Shown: positions 26,949 to 35,589, counted from the first letter of the stretch. The stretch is DNA of 64,000 bases from Streptomyces sp. NBC_00083 (GCF_026343295.1 NZ_JAPELY010000004.1:496001-560000); one strand, 5' to 3'. Notes: generated by a model from the letters alone, not told the origin. Program-made: numbers and translations.

Positions 26949-29900
26949 TCAGGGGGCGAGCGGGCCGCCGTTGACGGTGACGGTGAGGCCGGGGCGGCGC
27001 AGCAGGGCCGCCGGGTTCCAGGAGCCCGCCTGCACCGTGCCGACCGCCAGGTCCACCGTGGTCAGGGCGGGGAACACCGCGAGGACGGCGCCGAGGTCGC
27101 CGTCGGAGTTGGCGAGCCACAGGTCGAGGTGGCGCACACCGGGCAGTGGCGCGACCCCGGCGAGGGCGGCCACGGAGCTGAGCGCCACCCCGAGCCGTCC
27201 GATGCCGGGCCGCCCGCGCACGTACGCGAGGAGCCGACGGGTGGTGGCCGACGAGGACGGGGCCAGTTCGAGATGGCCGAGGGCCGGCCAGTGGCTCAGC
27301 GCGTCGAATCCGGCGACCTGGTCGGCCTCCAGGTGCAGCGTGGTGACGCCGGGCAGCACGGGCAGCTGCGCGAGGTGCAGGTCGGTGCTGCTCCCGAAGA
27401 GCAGGGTGCGCAGCGCTGCCGCCGAGCCGAGCGGCGCCAGGTCGACCTCCTGGGCGGCCACGTCGAGCAGCCCGAGCGAGGCGAGCCGCGGCAGCCGGCC
27501 GAGCTGCGACAGGTCGCGCAGGCCCGAGCCCCGCAGCACCTCCAGGTCTTCGAGCCACTCCGCGCTGTCCCGCAGGAACGCCAGGTCGGTCAGGCGGTCG
27601 GTGCTGTTGAGCCGCAGCGCGGTCACGGTGCGGCCGCGCAGCGCCCTGTGGAGCTCGGCCGCGGTGAGGTCCGGCGGGACGGTGATCCACAGCCGGCGGG
27701 CGCCCGGCACGTGCGGCAGCTGCGCCAGCTGCCACCGGGTCTCCACGTGCAGCCGGGCCTCGCGCAGATCGAGCCGGGCCAGCACCTCACGGGCGTACCG
27801 CTCGGCGGGATAGCGCGACCACTCGGTGGCGAACAGGTCGACGGTGCCCGGGTGGGCCGCCGCCCATGCCCCGGCGTGCTCGATGGCCTCGGCGCCGCCG
27901 ACCCGGTTGATGAGCGCGACCACGTCGCCCAGCGCCTCGCGGGGCGTGTCCGCCGGGTCCGGCAGGTGTTTGAGCACCGACGGGCCGAGACGTGCCAGCA
28001 GGGTGACGGTCTCCAGGTCGCGCGGCGGCAGCAGCGCCTTGATGTGCTCGCCGACCCGGCGGTGGGTGTCCTCGTCGAAGTAGGCGGTGTTCTGCGCGCA
28101 GCGCGCCGCGAGGACCTCGATCTTCGCCCGGTCCTGGTGGCCGCGCTGCCGGGCGGCGGCGTCGAGGAGCCCGTTGACGAGGGCGGCCCGGTCGCGGCGG
28201 CCGCAGTGCCCGGCGGCGAGCAGGATCACGTCCTGCCACTGCTGCTCCTCCGGGGCGTGCCGCAGGAGTTCGCCCAGGTGCCCGTCGTCCACGAACTCCT
28301 TGGCGGCGAGGAAGTCCTGGAAGGTGCGGTGGGTGAACTGGAAGACGTTGTCGGCGCGTTCCTGGAGCAGCCCGCTGCGGTTGAGCAGATGCCGCAGTAC
28401 GTCGTCGGCGGTGCCCTGGGCGCGTACGTTCTCCATGCCGCGCAGGGCCCGCTCAAGGCGGCGCAGCGCCTGTTCGCGGGTGAACTCCGACTGCCCCTCG
28501 CGCACCAGCCACACCGCGATCCGCTGGAGCAGTTCGGTGCACTCCTCGGCGCCGATCGCGATGCCCTCGGCCGCCGGGACCTTGCGCTGCTGGTCCCGGT
28601 TGCCGAGCAGCATCCGCAGCGCCGCCTCGTAGAGCTGCCAGCGGGTGTCGGGCAGGAAGCCCTGGCGCAGCCGGTGCAGCGCGCAGATGACGGCGCACAG
28701 GAGCGGGGTGCGGGCCAGGCCCTTGAGGTTGCTGTTCTGCTTGAACTGCTCGGACAGGTCGCGCTCCAGCTCGTCCAGGTCCTCGTGCGGCCCGCTGTCG
28801 AGGCGGGCCGCGCGGTGCCAGGCGGCGATGAACGCGGTGATGTCCTCGTCGTTCATCGGGAGCAGCCGCAGCTCCTCGAAGCCGGCGTACTTCAGCCAGT
28901 CCGGCTCGACCGCCATCGGCCGCACCGTCACCACGCAGCGGGTCCGCGGATAGCGGTCCAGGAGCGCGGCGAGCCAGCGGTGGGCCTCCTCGCGGTCCTC
29001 CTGCGGCACCTCGTCCAGGCCGTCGACGAGGAGCAGCGCCCGCCCGGTCTTCAGGACGCGCCCGGCCCACCCGTCGGGCGCCGCGTCCACCACGAGCCGT
29101 GCCGCGGTGGGGAGTTGGGCGGGCAGCGGGAAGGTGGCGCCCTGGGCGCGCAGGCTGCGCAGCGGCACCACGAACGGGACCAGCGCGTTGAGGTCGGCGA
29201 GCCCCGGGCCGAGCCGCCCGGCCGCCGCGTGCGCCGCGAGCCACCACACCAGGGTGGTCTTGCCGGCACCGGCCTCGCCGCGGATCAGGACCCGGGGCCG
29301 GGAGGCGAGCAGCGCGTCGATGCGCTGCGGCGCGCTGTCCGTCAGGGAGCGGCCGGCCTGCGGCGGCTCGGCGGCCTTGGGCCTCGCCTCCAGGCTGAGG
29401 TAGGCGGTGTCCAGGTCCCATTCGGAGTCCCGCTTGTTCAGCTCGTCGAGACCGAAGATCTTCGTCTTGCGGTACGCGGCGCCGATGGCCTCGGCGTACT
29501 CCTGCTCGTAGCGCTGGTCCTCCGGGGGCACGCCGGTGACCAGTTCGAGGCCGGTGACGGCGGCCAGGGTCGCGAACGCGGCACGGAAGCCCTCCATCGC
29601 GTGGACGGAGCGCAGCGGCACGCACACCACCCTGCGGTGGCCCCGGCCGCGCGGGATCTCCTTGACCAGGCCGAGCAGGGTCGCCCCCGCGAAGAGCGGC
29701 GCGCCGGACAGTCCGGCCAGCGGCGAGCTGCCGTCGGCGCGCTCGGCGGCGGGCGGCCGGTGCAGCTCGCAGACCAGGTCGTCACGCAGGCTCCCCGCGA
29801 CCGGCAGGACCGTACCCACGAACTGGTCGTAGTCCAGGTGGTGGTCGGCGCCGTAGCGCTGGATGTCGGGGAAGCCGATGATCTCGCAGCCCGGCAGTGA

Positions 29901-30173
29901 CTGCGCGGTGTCGACGGAGCCGAGCCGCAGCATCCCGGGCAGCAGCTCCTCGTCGCTGTAGAGCAGCGCCGCGTCCACCCGCTCGTCCCGCCACAGGACC
30001 CGGGCGCCCACCTCGCCGATGGCGGGGTGGGCGAGCCGCACGGGCGCCGGGCCCACCAGGTTGTGCGCGCAGGTCAGCACCAGCCACGGCGACACGACGA
30101 CCCCGCTGCCCTGGCGCGCGTCGGACAGGACGGCCACGACCCGGTCGGCGGTCGTGGGCAGCCCCGTGCTCAC
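26949..30173 (-). CDS. Trypsin-like protease - NACHT NTPase - leucine-rich repeat protein (bacterial NLR-like)
   Basis: A 1074-residue protein starting at GTG 30173. Residues 1-200 are a trypsin-like serine protease with a full triad: H37 in TCAHNL, D67 in RVDAALLYS and S156 in GLSGAPLF. A linker with WDLDTAYLSLEA (252-263) leads to a NACHT-type STAND NTPase: Walker A GEAGAGKTT (299-307), Walker B LLLVDGLDEVP (about 380-390) and a helical region ending in HRTFQDFLAAKEFV. From about residue 730 to the end there are leucine-rich repeats (LSQLGRLPRLASLGLL and similar), the usual sensor part. No signal peptide is seen, so it should be cytoplasmic. Family members act in biological conflict, and related bNACHT proteins defend against phage; here that role is inferred. 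It overlaps the small gene upstream by four bases (GTGA). Confidence 0.88.
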   Translation of the reverse strand: MSTGLPTTADRVVAVLSDARQGSGVVVSPWLVLTCAHNLVGPAPVRLAHPAIGEVGARVLWRDERVDAALLYSDEELLPGMLRLGSVDTAQSLPGCEIIGFPDIQRYGADHHLDYDQFVGTVLPVAGSLRDDLVCELHRPPAAERADGSSPLAGLSGAPLFAGATLLGLVKEIPRGRGHRRVVCVPLRSVHAMEGFRAAFATLAAVTGLELVTGVPPEDQRYEQEYAEAIGAAYRKTKIFGLDELNKRDSEWDLDTAYLSLEARPKAAEPPQAGRSLTDSAPQRIDALLASRPRVLIRGEAGAGKTTLVWWLAAHAAAGRLGPGLADLNALVPFVVPLRSLRAQGATFPLPAQLPTAARLVVDAAPDGWAGRVLKTGRALLLVDGLDEVPQEDREEAHRWLAALLDRYPRTRCVVTVRPMAVEPDWLKYAGFEELRLLPMNDEDITAFIAAWHRAARLDSGPHEDLDELERDLSEQFKQNSNLKGLARTPLLCAVICALHRLRQGFLPDTRWQLYEAALRMLLGNRDQQRKVPAAEGIAIGAEECTELLQRIAVWLVREGQSEFTREQALRRLERALRGMENVRAQGTADDVLRHLLNRSGLLQERADNVFQFTHRTFQDFLAAKEFVDDGHLGELLRHAPEEQQWQDVILLAAGHCGRRDRAALVNGLLDAAARQRGHQDRAKIEVLAARCAQNTAYFDEDTHRRVGEHIKALLPPRDLETVTLLARLGPSVLKHLPDPADTPREALGDVVALINRVGGAEAIEHAGAWAAAHPGTVDLFATEWSRYPAERYAREVLARLDLREARLHVETRWQLAQLPHVPGARRLWITVPPDLTAAELHRALRGRTVTALRLNSTDRLTDLAFLRDSAEWLEDLEVLRGSGLRDLSQLGRLPRLASLGLLDVAAQEVDLAPLGSAAALRTLLFGSSTDLHLAQLPVLPGVTTLHLEADQVAGFDALSHWPALGHLELAPSSSATTRRLLAYVRGRPGIGRLGVALSSVAALAGVAPLPGVRHLDLWLANSDGDLGAVLAVFPALTTVDLAVGTVQAGSWNPAALLRRPGLTVTVNGGPLAP

Positions 30174-30511
30174 CGCGGGCCGGGCCCGAAGCGCCCGCCG
30201 GGCCGGTCGTTGCCGACCTGCCAGGCGGAGCCGTCGGGGGCGGTGTGCGGGGTCAGCGTGAACGACACCTTGTGGGTGCGCCCGGTGATCCGCCCGGCGT
30301 CCGCGCCCGCGTCCACCACCCAGGCCCGCACCTTGGCGCCGCCCTTGACCTCCTTGCGGAGTTCGAGCGTGAACTCCATGTGGATGGCGCCGAGTTCGAA
30401 GACGAGCGGCTCTCCGGTCGCCCGCGCGGCGGCCTCGGTGAGCTGATCCCGTACGGACTCGATGGCGTCGGCCAGCTCGATCCCGTCGAACGCGGCACTG
30501 TCGTCGGTCAT
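30170..30511 (-). CDS. Trypsin-co-occurring domain protein (trypco2-like), partner of the protease-NACHT protein
   Basis: A 113-residue protein, start ATG 30511 with GAGGGGG as ribosome site. The sequence DGIELADAIESVRDQLTEA, then PLVFELGAIHMEFTLEL and GGAKVRAWVVDAGADA, matches the small domain that occurs beside trypsin-like proteases in actinobacterial conflict systems (trypsin-co-occurring domain 2). No catalytic motif is seen. Its stop overlaps the start of the protease-NACHT gene by four bases, so the two proteins are made in step. It may hold the protease inactive or present a substrate; neither is shown. Confidence 0.7.
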   Translation of the reverse strand: MTDDSAAFDGIELADAIESVRDQLTEAAARATGEPLVFELGAIHMEFTLELRKEVKGGAKVRAWVVDAGADAGRITGRTHKVSFTLTPHTAPDGSAWQVGNDRPGGRFGPGPR

Positions 30512-30585
30512 GATGCGCCCCCTCGCCTCGTCCCAAGTGTCGCGCCGGGAGCGGCAGTTGGGACAGGGGCGGGACGCGGCCGGGC

Positions 30586-33500
30586 TCAGCCGGCGACGTC
30601 GATCGCGACGCCGGGACCCAGTGCTTCCATGCCGCGCAGCGCGCCTCCCTGATGCGTCAGCCAGATCCGCCGCAGATGGCGGGCCGCCGCCAGCGGGCTG
30701 AGGTCGACGTCCGACAGGGTGGAGCGGACCATCAGCGTCCGCATGGCGGGGAAGAGGTGGGGGAGCCGGTCCACGGTGTGCTGGCTGATCCCGCTGGGGA
30801 GCGTGATCGACGAGGGCGAGGCGAGCCGGGCCGACGGCGGTGCCGCGGCGACCAGCCGGCCCGAGACGTACAGCGACCGCAGCCGGGGAAGGAGCGCGAG
30901 CGCGTCCCAGTCGGCCTGGTCCTGCGGGCCGCAGTCCATACCGATGACCAGTCGTTCCAGGGCCTGGCACCGGTCGATGCCGCGGAGCCCGCCGTCCGGC
31001 CTGCTGGTCCAGGACAGGGTGAGGTGCCGCAGCGGTGCCCCTGCGGGGAGGTCGGAGACGGCCCCGGCCTCGCCGCCGAGGGAGAGCTCCTCCAGGCCGT
31101 CCAGGGCGCCGAGCGGCGCCAGGGCGGGACGGCCACTCAGGACCAGGGCCAGGGTGCGCAGCGGCAGGTCCGGCAGATGGCTCAGGTCGGCGATCTTCGG
31201 GCATCCCGCGACCGTCAGGTCCGCCAGGGCGTCCTGCCCGGCGAGGAACGAGAGGTCCCGCAGGGTTTCGTTGTCCCGGATGCGCAGACCTTCCGGCCTG
31301 GCGCCCCGCAGATACTGCCGCAGCGCCGCCGGCGGCAGGTCACCCCGTGCCTCCAGGCGGGCATGGGGGCCCAGCGCGCGCAGCGCCGCCAGCTGCTCCT
31401 CGGTCGTCGCGCAGAAGTACAGGTCGGTCGGGTCGAGGTGGGCGATGACCTCGTCGGCGTACTGCTGGGTGTCGAACCTCCCCCAGGACCAGGCGAGTTG
31501 GCGCCGCACATTGAGGTCCGAACGGCGCGCGAACCGGGCCATGTACGGGATCGCCCGGTCGGAGCCGGTGTGCGAGGCGGCGATCACGACGCACTCGGCG
31601 GTCTCCGCCGCCAGGCCGTCCGGGCCGGGCAGCAGGTCCAGGATGAGCGGCCCGGCCTTCGCCAGGATCTGCGCCGCCCGGGGGCTGACGGGCGGGATCA
31701 GCCCGGTGGTATGCCGCTCGACCTCCGCCCGCACCGCAGGATCGAGCTCCGCCGCGTGCTCCAGACATGTCGCGGCCAGCATGTGCACCCGCATGCGGAC
31801 CGCGGACGATTCGTGGTTGTCGCCGAAGGCGAGCAACTCCCCGAAGAGCTCCCGGCGTTCACGCGGCCGGGCATGCGCGACGGCCATCCGGACGACGTCC
31901 TCCCACTGGTCGTCGGCGGCGTGCCGCACCAGCTCACCCCACGCGCCCTCCTCGACGGCGGCCCGCGCGCCGAGGAAGTCCTGGAAGGTGCGGTGCACGA
32001 ACTCGACGGTGCCGGTGCCCGGCTCGCGCAGCAGCCCGCTGCGGTGCAGGAAGTGGGTGTAGACGGCGGCCGCGTCGCCGAGGCGGGAGATCTCGGGGAC
32101 CGCGGGGAGCAGCTCCCCGATGATCTGCTCGGCGCGCGAACGGTCCATCTCGGTGCGGCCGTTGCGGATCAGCCAGTACGCGATGCGCTGGAGCAGCTGG
32201 AGCTGCGGCTCCTCGCGCAGCTCGGGCAGGCCGGCCATGCTGCGCTCGCGGTCCCGGCGGGTGAGCAGCATGGTGAGGGCGGCGTCGTACAGGTCCTTGC
32301 GGCCGTACGGCAGGAAGCCGCGGCGGTCGCGGTGCAGGGCGCAGATCAGGCCGCACATCAGCGGGTTGGTGGCGAGCCGGCCGAGGTCGGGCTTGGTGCG
32401 TACGGAGTCGAGGAGCTGCGCCTCGTACGCGGCGAGGGTTCCGTCGTCGTCGGTGCCGGCCCCGGCGGCCGTGTGCCAGCGGCGGATGAACGCGGCCACG
32501 CCCGACGGGCTCATGGTGGACATGGTCAGCTCCGCGAAGTCCTCGTCGCCGAGCCAGTCCTCGCGGACCGCCGAGGGGCGCGAGGTGACGAGCCAGCGGT
32601 TGCCGGGGAAGGCGCCGATGAGGTCGCCGAGCCAGCTGCGGGTGCGGGAGCGCTCGGCGTCGGGGATCTCGTCGATGCCGTCCACCAGGAGCAGGCCGCG
32701 GCCCGCGGTGAGGACCCGGGACTCCCAGCCCGGCGGCTGTTCCCCGGCGAGCGGGGAGCCGACGGCGGCGAGGAAGTCCTTGGGCGCGGGCAGCCGCTCG
32801 CCGTGCCGGGTCAGGGTGCGCAGGGGCAGCACGAAGGGGATGCGGTCGCGCAGATACGTCATGCGGTCGTCGGTGCCGGCCGCGTCCTGGGTGCCGTCGG
32901 CGGTCTCGGGGGTGCCTCGGCGGGCCGCGCTGACGGCGAGCCACTGCACCAGGGTGGTCTTGCCGGAGCCGGCCTCGCCGCGCAGCAGGACGCGCTCGTG
33001 GCCGGCCAGGGCCTGGTCGGCGGGGATCGGCAGGCAGGGTACCGGCGGCTCGGGTGCCCGCTCGGGGAAGCGGTCGATGCGGGCGGCGAGCAGGCCCGGA
33101 TGCTGCTCGTAGCGGGTGGCGGAGGTGCGCAGCTGGTCGGCGAGCCCGGCGCGCGGTCCGGCGGCGGTCGCCTCCAGGCTGAGATAGGCGGCGTCCAGCG
33201 GCCAGATGCCGGGGGAGTTGGTGAGGTCGAGCCCGTAGATCGTCAACTTGGCGTGCTTGCGGGCGACATGGCCGAGGTAGCGGCGCTCGAAGGCGGCGTC
33301 GAGGCCGTCGGGGCGTGGCGTCCGGGCCATCAACTCGTCCACCTTGGCGTCGAGTCGGGCCTGGCGGCGGCTCTGCTGGACGACCGTGGCCGGGACGAAC
33401 GTGGTCCGCTGGGTGAAGAAGTGCAGGACGTGCAGGCAGGTGGCGGTCAGGAGGCGGTCGTAGAAGTGGGTGGCGTCGGCCGAGAGGTGGCGCTCGGGGT

Positions 33501-33867
33501 GGCCGCCGGCCCGGCGCAGTTCACGGGCGAGCGCCTCGTGGCCGAGCGCCACCGCCTCGACGTCGCTGAGGCTCAGCTCGCCGAGCGCGTAGAGGGTGGA
33601 GGCGAGCGCGTCGACGACGGCCTGTTCCTCGTCGCGCGGCACGGCCCGCTCGTGGGCGCGTAACCCCTCCTTGACCAGGGCGGCCGCGAGCCGGCGGAGG
33701 TCCGGGTCGGTGAGCGTGCGTTTCTCTCCCCGGAAGGAGACGTACGAGGAGAGGCGTACGGGGCGGTCGACGAGGCCCGCACCCGGCCCCTCGGTCACGA
33801 AGAGCTTCTTCACCAGCGGGCCGACGACGCCGGTCGCGAGCTTGATGACTATCTGCGCGGGATCCAC
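30586..33867 (-). CDS. NACHT NTPase with N-terminal helical domain and leucine-rich repeats (bacterial NLR-like)
   Basis: A 1093-residue protein starting at GTG 33867. Residues 1-200 are a predicted helical module (MDPAQIVIKLATGVVGPLVKK, then SDVEAVALGHEALARELR) like the NACHT N-terminal helical domains. The linker WPLDAAYLSLEA (222-233) matches the one in the protease-NACHT protein. The NTPase has Walker A GEAGSGKTT (297-305) and Walker B LLLVDGIDEIP (392-402), then FVHRTFQDFLGARAAVEEG. Leucine-rich repeats fill the last about 260 residues. No ribosome site precedes the GTG, and TAGGCT eight bases upstream suggests a leaderless mRNA. It is the first gene of the three-gene operon, 74 bases before the small partner gene. 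Confidence 0.87.
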   Translation of the reverse strand: MDPAQIVIKLATGVVGPLVKKLFVTEGPGAGLVDRPVRLSSYVSFRGEKRTLTDPDLRRLAAALVKEGLRAHERAVPRDEEQAVVDALASTLYALGELSLSDVEAVALGHEALARELRRAGGHPERHLSADATHFYDRLLTATCLHVLHFFTQRTTFVPATVVQQSRRQARLDAKVDELMARTPRPDGLDAAFERRYLGHVARKHAKLTIYGLDLTNSPGIWPLDAAYLSLEATAAGPRAGLADQLRTSATRYEQHPGLLAARIDRFPERAPEPPVPCLPIPADQALAGHERVLLRGEAGSGKTTLVQWLAVSAARRGTPETADGTQDAAGTDDRMTYLRDRIPFVLPLRTLTRHGERLPAPKDFLAAVGSPLAGEQPPGWESRVLTAGRGLLLVDGIDEIPDAERSRTRSWLGDLIGAFPGNRWLVTSRPSAVREDWLGDEDFAELTMSTMSPSGVAAFIRRWHTAAGAGTDDDGTLAAYEAQLLDSVRTKPDLGRLATNPLMCGLICALHRDRRGFLPYGRKDLYDAALTMLLTRRDRERSMAGLPELREEPQLQLLQRIAYWLIRNGRTEMDRSRAEQIIGELLPAVPEISRLGDAAAVYTHFLHRSGLLREPGTGTVEFVHRTFQDFLGARAAVEEGAWGELVRHAADDQWEDVVRMAVAHARPRERRELFGELLAFGDNHESSAVRMRVHMLAATCLEHAAELDPAVRAEVERHTTGLIPPVSPRAAQILAKAGPLILDLLPGPDGLAAETAECVVIAASHTGSDRAIPYMARFARRSDLNVRRQLAWSWGRFDTQQYADEVIAHLDPTDLYFCATTEEQLAALRALGPHARLEARGDLPPAALRQYLRGARPEGLRIRDNETLRDLSFLAGQDALADLTVAGCPKIADLSHLPDLPLRTLALVLSGRPALAPLGALDGLEELSLGGEAGAVSDLPAGAPLRHLTLSWTSRPDGGLRGIDRCQALERLVIGMDCGPQDQADWDALALLPRLRSLYVSGRLVAAAPPSARLASPSSITLPSGISQHTVDRLPHLFPAMRTLMVRSTLSDVDLSPLAAARHLRRIWLTHQGGALRGMEALGPGVAIDVAG

Positions 33868-34190
33868 GACGCGTCAGCCTAGCGAGGGCGGCGGGACCTT
33901 GGTCCCGAAACGGAAGGCCGGGGGTCCGGGCCGCGGTGACAAGCCGCACAGCCGGTCCGGGCCCTACTAGGCGGATTAGGAGGCGTTGCGCGGGCACCGC
34001 GGGTATTCCCCACCTGATCGTTACGGCTTTCGTTAGTAGATGGGCGTTTTGAGTGGAGATGGGGGTTCGGGTTACCAAGGTGGTGCGACCCGGTGTGCCG
34101 TTGTGTGCGCCGGGTCCCCGCTTGCCGCCAGGGCCCGCTCGACGAACCCGCCCGGCGGCGGTCCCCGTCCCCGTCAGGAAGTGCTTCCGC
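33868..34190. promoter_or_regulatory. Divergent promoter region of the NACHT operon and the M23 peptidase
   Basis: No gene is seen in these 323 bases. For the NACHT operon, TAGGCT (33881-33876, minus) is a -10 candidate eight bases from the GTG start. The palindrome CGGGACC-TT-GGTCCCG (33892-33907) lies where the -35 should be and could be an operator. On the plus side, a GACCCGG/CCGGGTC stem (34087-34116) lies in the peptidase leader. I looked for a ydaO-type c-di-AMP riboswitch and did not find its conserved blocks. Confidence 0.4.
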
Positions 34191-34856
34191 ATGCTCCGGC
34201 TCGCCCCGTTCCGCTCCGCCCGCCCGTCCCGCTTCCCGCTGCGCACCGCGGGAGTCGCCGCCGTCGCCACCGCGATGGGGGCCGCCTCGCTGCTCGGTAC
34301 CGGTGTCGCCGTCGCCGATCAGGCGAAGGCCACCTCGCTCGCCCCGGCCGCGGCCACCACGAGCGCGGTCGCCGGCCAGGCGAAGGCGCAGGCCAAGGCC
34401 GCCACCGCGGCGAAGCGGGCCGCCGCCGCCAAGGCCGCCTCCTGGGTGCACCCGGTGCAGCGCTACACGCTGAGCGCCTCCTTCGGCCTGGGCGGCACGA
34501 TGTGGTCGCACAAGCACTCCGGCCAGGACTTCGCGGTGCCCACCGGCACGCCGGTCTCCGCCGCGCACGCCGGCACCGTCGTGAAGGCGGGCCCGGTCGG
34601 CGGCGGTGACGGTCCCGCGTACGGCAACGCCATCGTGATCCGGCACGCCGACAACACGTACTCGCAGTACGCCCACCTGTCGAAGATCAACGTACGCATC
34701 GGCCAGAGCGTGGCCACCGGCGAGCGGATCGCGCTGTCCGGCAGCACCGGCAACTCCAGCGGCCCGCACCTGCACTTCGAGATCCGCAAGACCGCGAACT
34801 ACGGCTCGGCGGTCAACCCGGTCGCCTTCCTGCGCACGGTGGGCGTCACCGTCTGA
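34191..34856 (+). CDS. Secreted M23 (LytM-type) peptidoglycan endopeptidase
   Basis: A 221-residue exported protein. A basic head and hydrophobic core (AGVAAVATAMGAASLLGTGVAVA) form a signal peptide with likely cleavage before DQA. An Ala/Lys-rich linker precedes the M23 domain, which has metal ligands in HKHSGQDFAVPTG, the second-ligand region and HLHFEIRK near the end. This is the intact H-x(3)-D and H-x-H zinc site of lysostaphin-like glycyl or D-Ala endopeptidases. Start ATG 34191 is preceded by AGGAAG; a start further upstream would add a Pro-rich, non-signal leader. It should cut cell-wall cross-links during growth. Confidence 0.85.
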   Translation: MLRLAPFRSARPSRFPLRTAGVAAVATAMGAASLLGTGVAVADQAKATSLAPAAATTSAVAGQAKAQAKAATAAKRAAAAKAASWVHPVQRYTLSASFGLGGTMWSHKHSGQDFAVPTGTPVSAAHAGTVVKAGPVGGGDGPAYGNAIVIRHADNTYSQYAHLSKINVRIGQSVATGERIALSGSTGNSSGPHLHFEIRKTANYGSAVNPVAFLRTVGVTV

Positions 34857-34890
34857 CCGGTCCCGCCCGTCGGGCCCGCACCCAACAGCC

Positions 34891-35457
34891 CTAGTGCGGG
34901 GACGTGTTGTGGTGCGCCTGGGTCACCAGGTCGCTGGCGACTTCGAGGACGCTGACGCGCTTCTCCTCGGGGTCGCCCTCCATGTCCTTGAGGACGAACA
35001 TCCCGGCGTGCATCGAGAACAGCGCCGTGAAGCACCGGATCCGGTCGGCCATCGAGGCGTCCGGATCCTTCAGCAGGTCGACCATCGCGTGCATCCGCTC
35101 CTTGAACATCTCGCCGATGCTCAGCTCGCGCATGGTCGCCTGGTTCTCCTGCATGAAGCGGAACAGCGGCTCGGCCCCGAAGAGGGCCTCGCTGTAGCGG
35201 CGCAGGATCTCCAGTTTGACGTCGAGGGTGCCCGGCTGCGTCCGGCCCCACTCGATCACCTCGTCCATGGGCCTCGTGAGGTCCTGGAAGAGGCTGATGA
35301 TGATGTCTTCCTTGGTCTTGAAGTGGTAGTAGAGCGCCGCCTTCGTCACATCCAGCCGCTCGGCGATCTCGCGCAGCGAGGTCTTCTCGTACCCCTGCTC
35401 GCCGAAGAGCTCCAGGGCAACGTCCTGGATCCGCTGGCGGGTGTTTCCTCTGGCCAT
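34891..35457 (-). CDS. TetR-family repressor, likely regulator of the divergent MFS exporter
   Basis: A 188-residue TetR protein. The HTH is in TRQRIQDVALELFGEQGYEK and SLREIAERLDVTKAALYYHFKTKEDI (about residues 5-50). The C-terminal ligand domain is Met/Leu/Phe-rich. The start ATG 35457 (MARGNTRQ) is preferred to one 57 bases upstream, which adds only a basic leader. It is divergent from the DHA2 exporter gene with a 24-bp inverted repeat between them, the usual layout for drug-sensing repressors. Confidence 0.9.
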   Translation of the reverse strand: MARGNTRQRIQDVALELFGEQGYEKTSLREIAERLDVTKAALYYHFKTKEDIIISLFQDLTRPMDEVIEWGRTQPGTLDVKLEILRRYSEALFGAEPLFRFMQENQATMRELSIGEMFKERMHAMVDLLKDPDASMADRIRCFTALFSMHAGMFVLKDMEGDPEEKRVSVLEVASDLVTQAHHNTSPH

Positions 35458-35516
35458 GCCGCTCTCCCGAATGCGTACGGCCGCCGTCCCCCGGCGGCCG
35501 TGCCGTGGAGCCACTT

Positions 35517-35589
35517 ACTTACTTGACGCCCGGCTAGTTAGGGTCTACCTTCCCCAGTGTAGTGGTAACTAGCCGGGCGGCAAGTAAGT
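35517..35589. promoter_or_regulatory. Large 24-bp inverted repeat holding both divergent promoters
   Basis: The arm at 35517-35540 (ends CGCCCGGCTAGTTA) is the reverse complement of 35566-35589 with one mismatch in 24 bases and a 25-base spacer. Promoter elements sit inside it: for the exporter TTGACG (35523-35528), 17 bases, then TACCTT; for tetR on the minus strand TTGCCG (35583-35578), 16 bases, then TACACT. A TetR dimer on each arm would cover both -35 boxes. Confidence 0.75.

Noticed and set aside
26949..33867. NACHT locus as a recent mobile island
   Set aside because: No integrase, transposase, tRNA or flanking direct repeat was found, and base composition and codon use look like those of the core genes.
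33868..34190. ydaO-type c-di-AMP riboswitch before the M23 peptidase
   Set aside because: Such riboswitches precede several Streptomyces cell-wall hydrolases, but the conserved blocks are not visible; only an isolated stem is seen.
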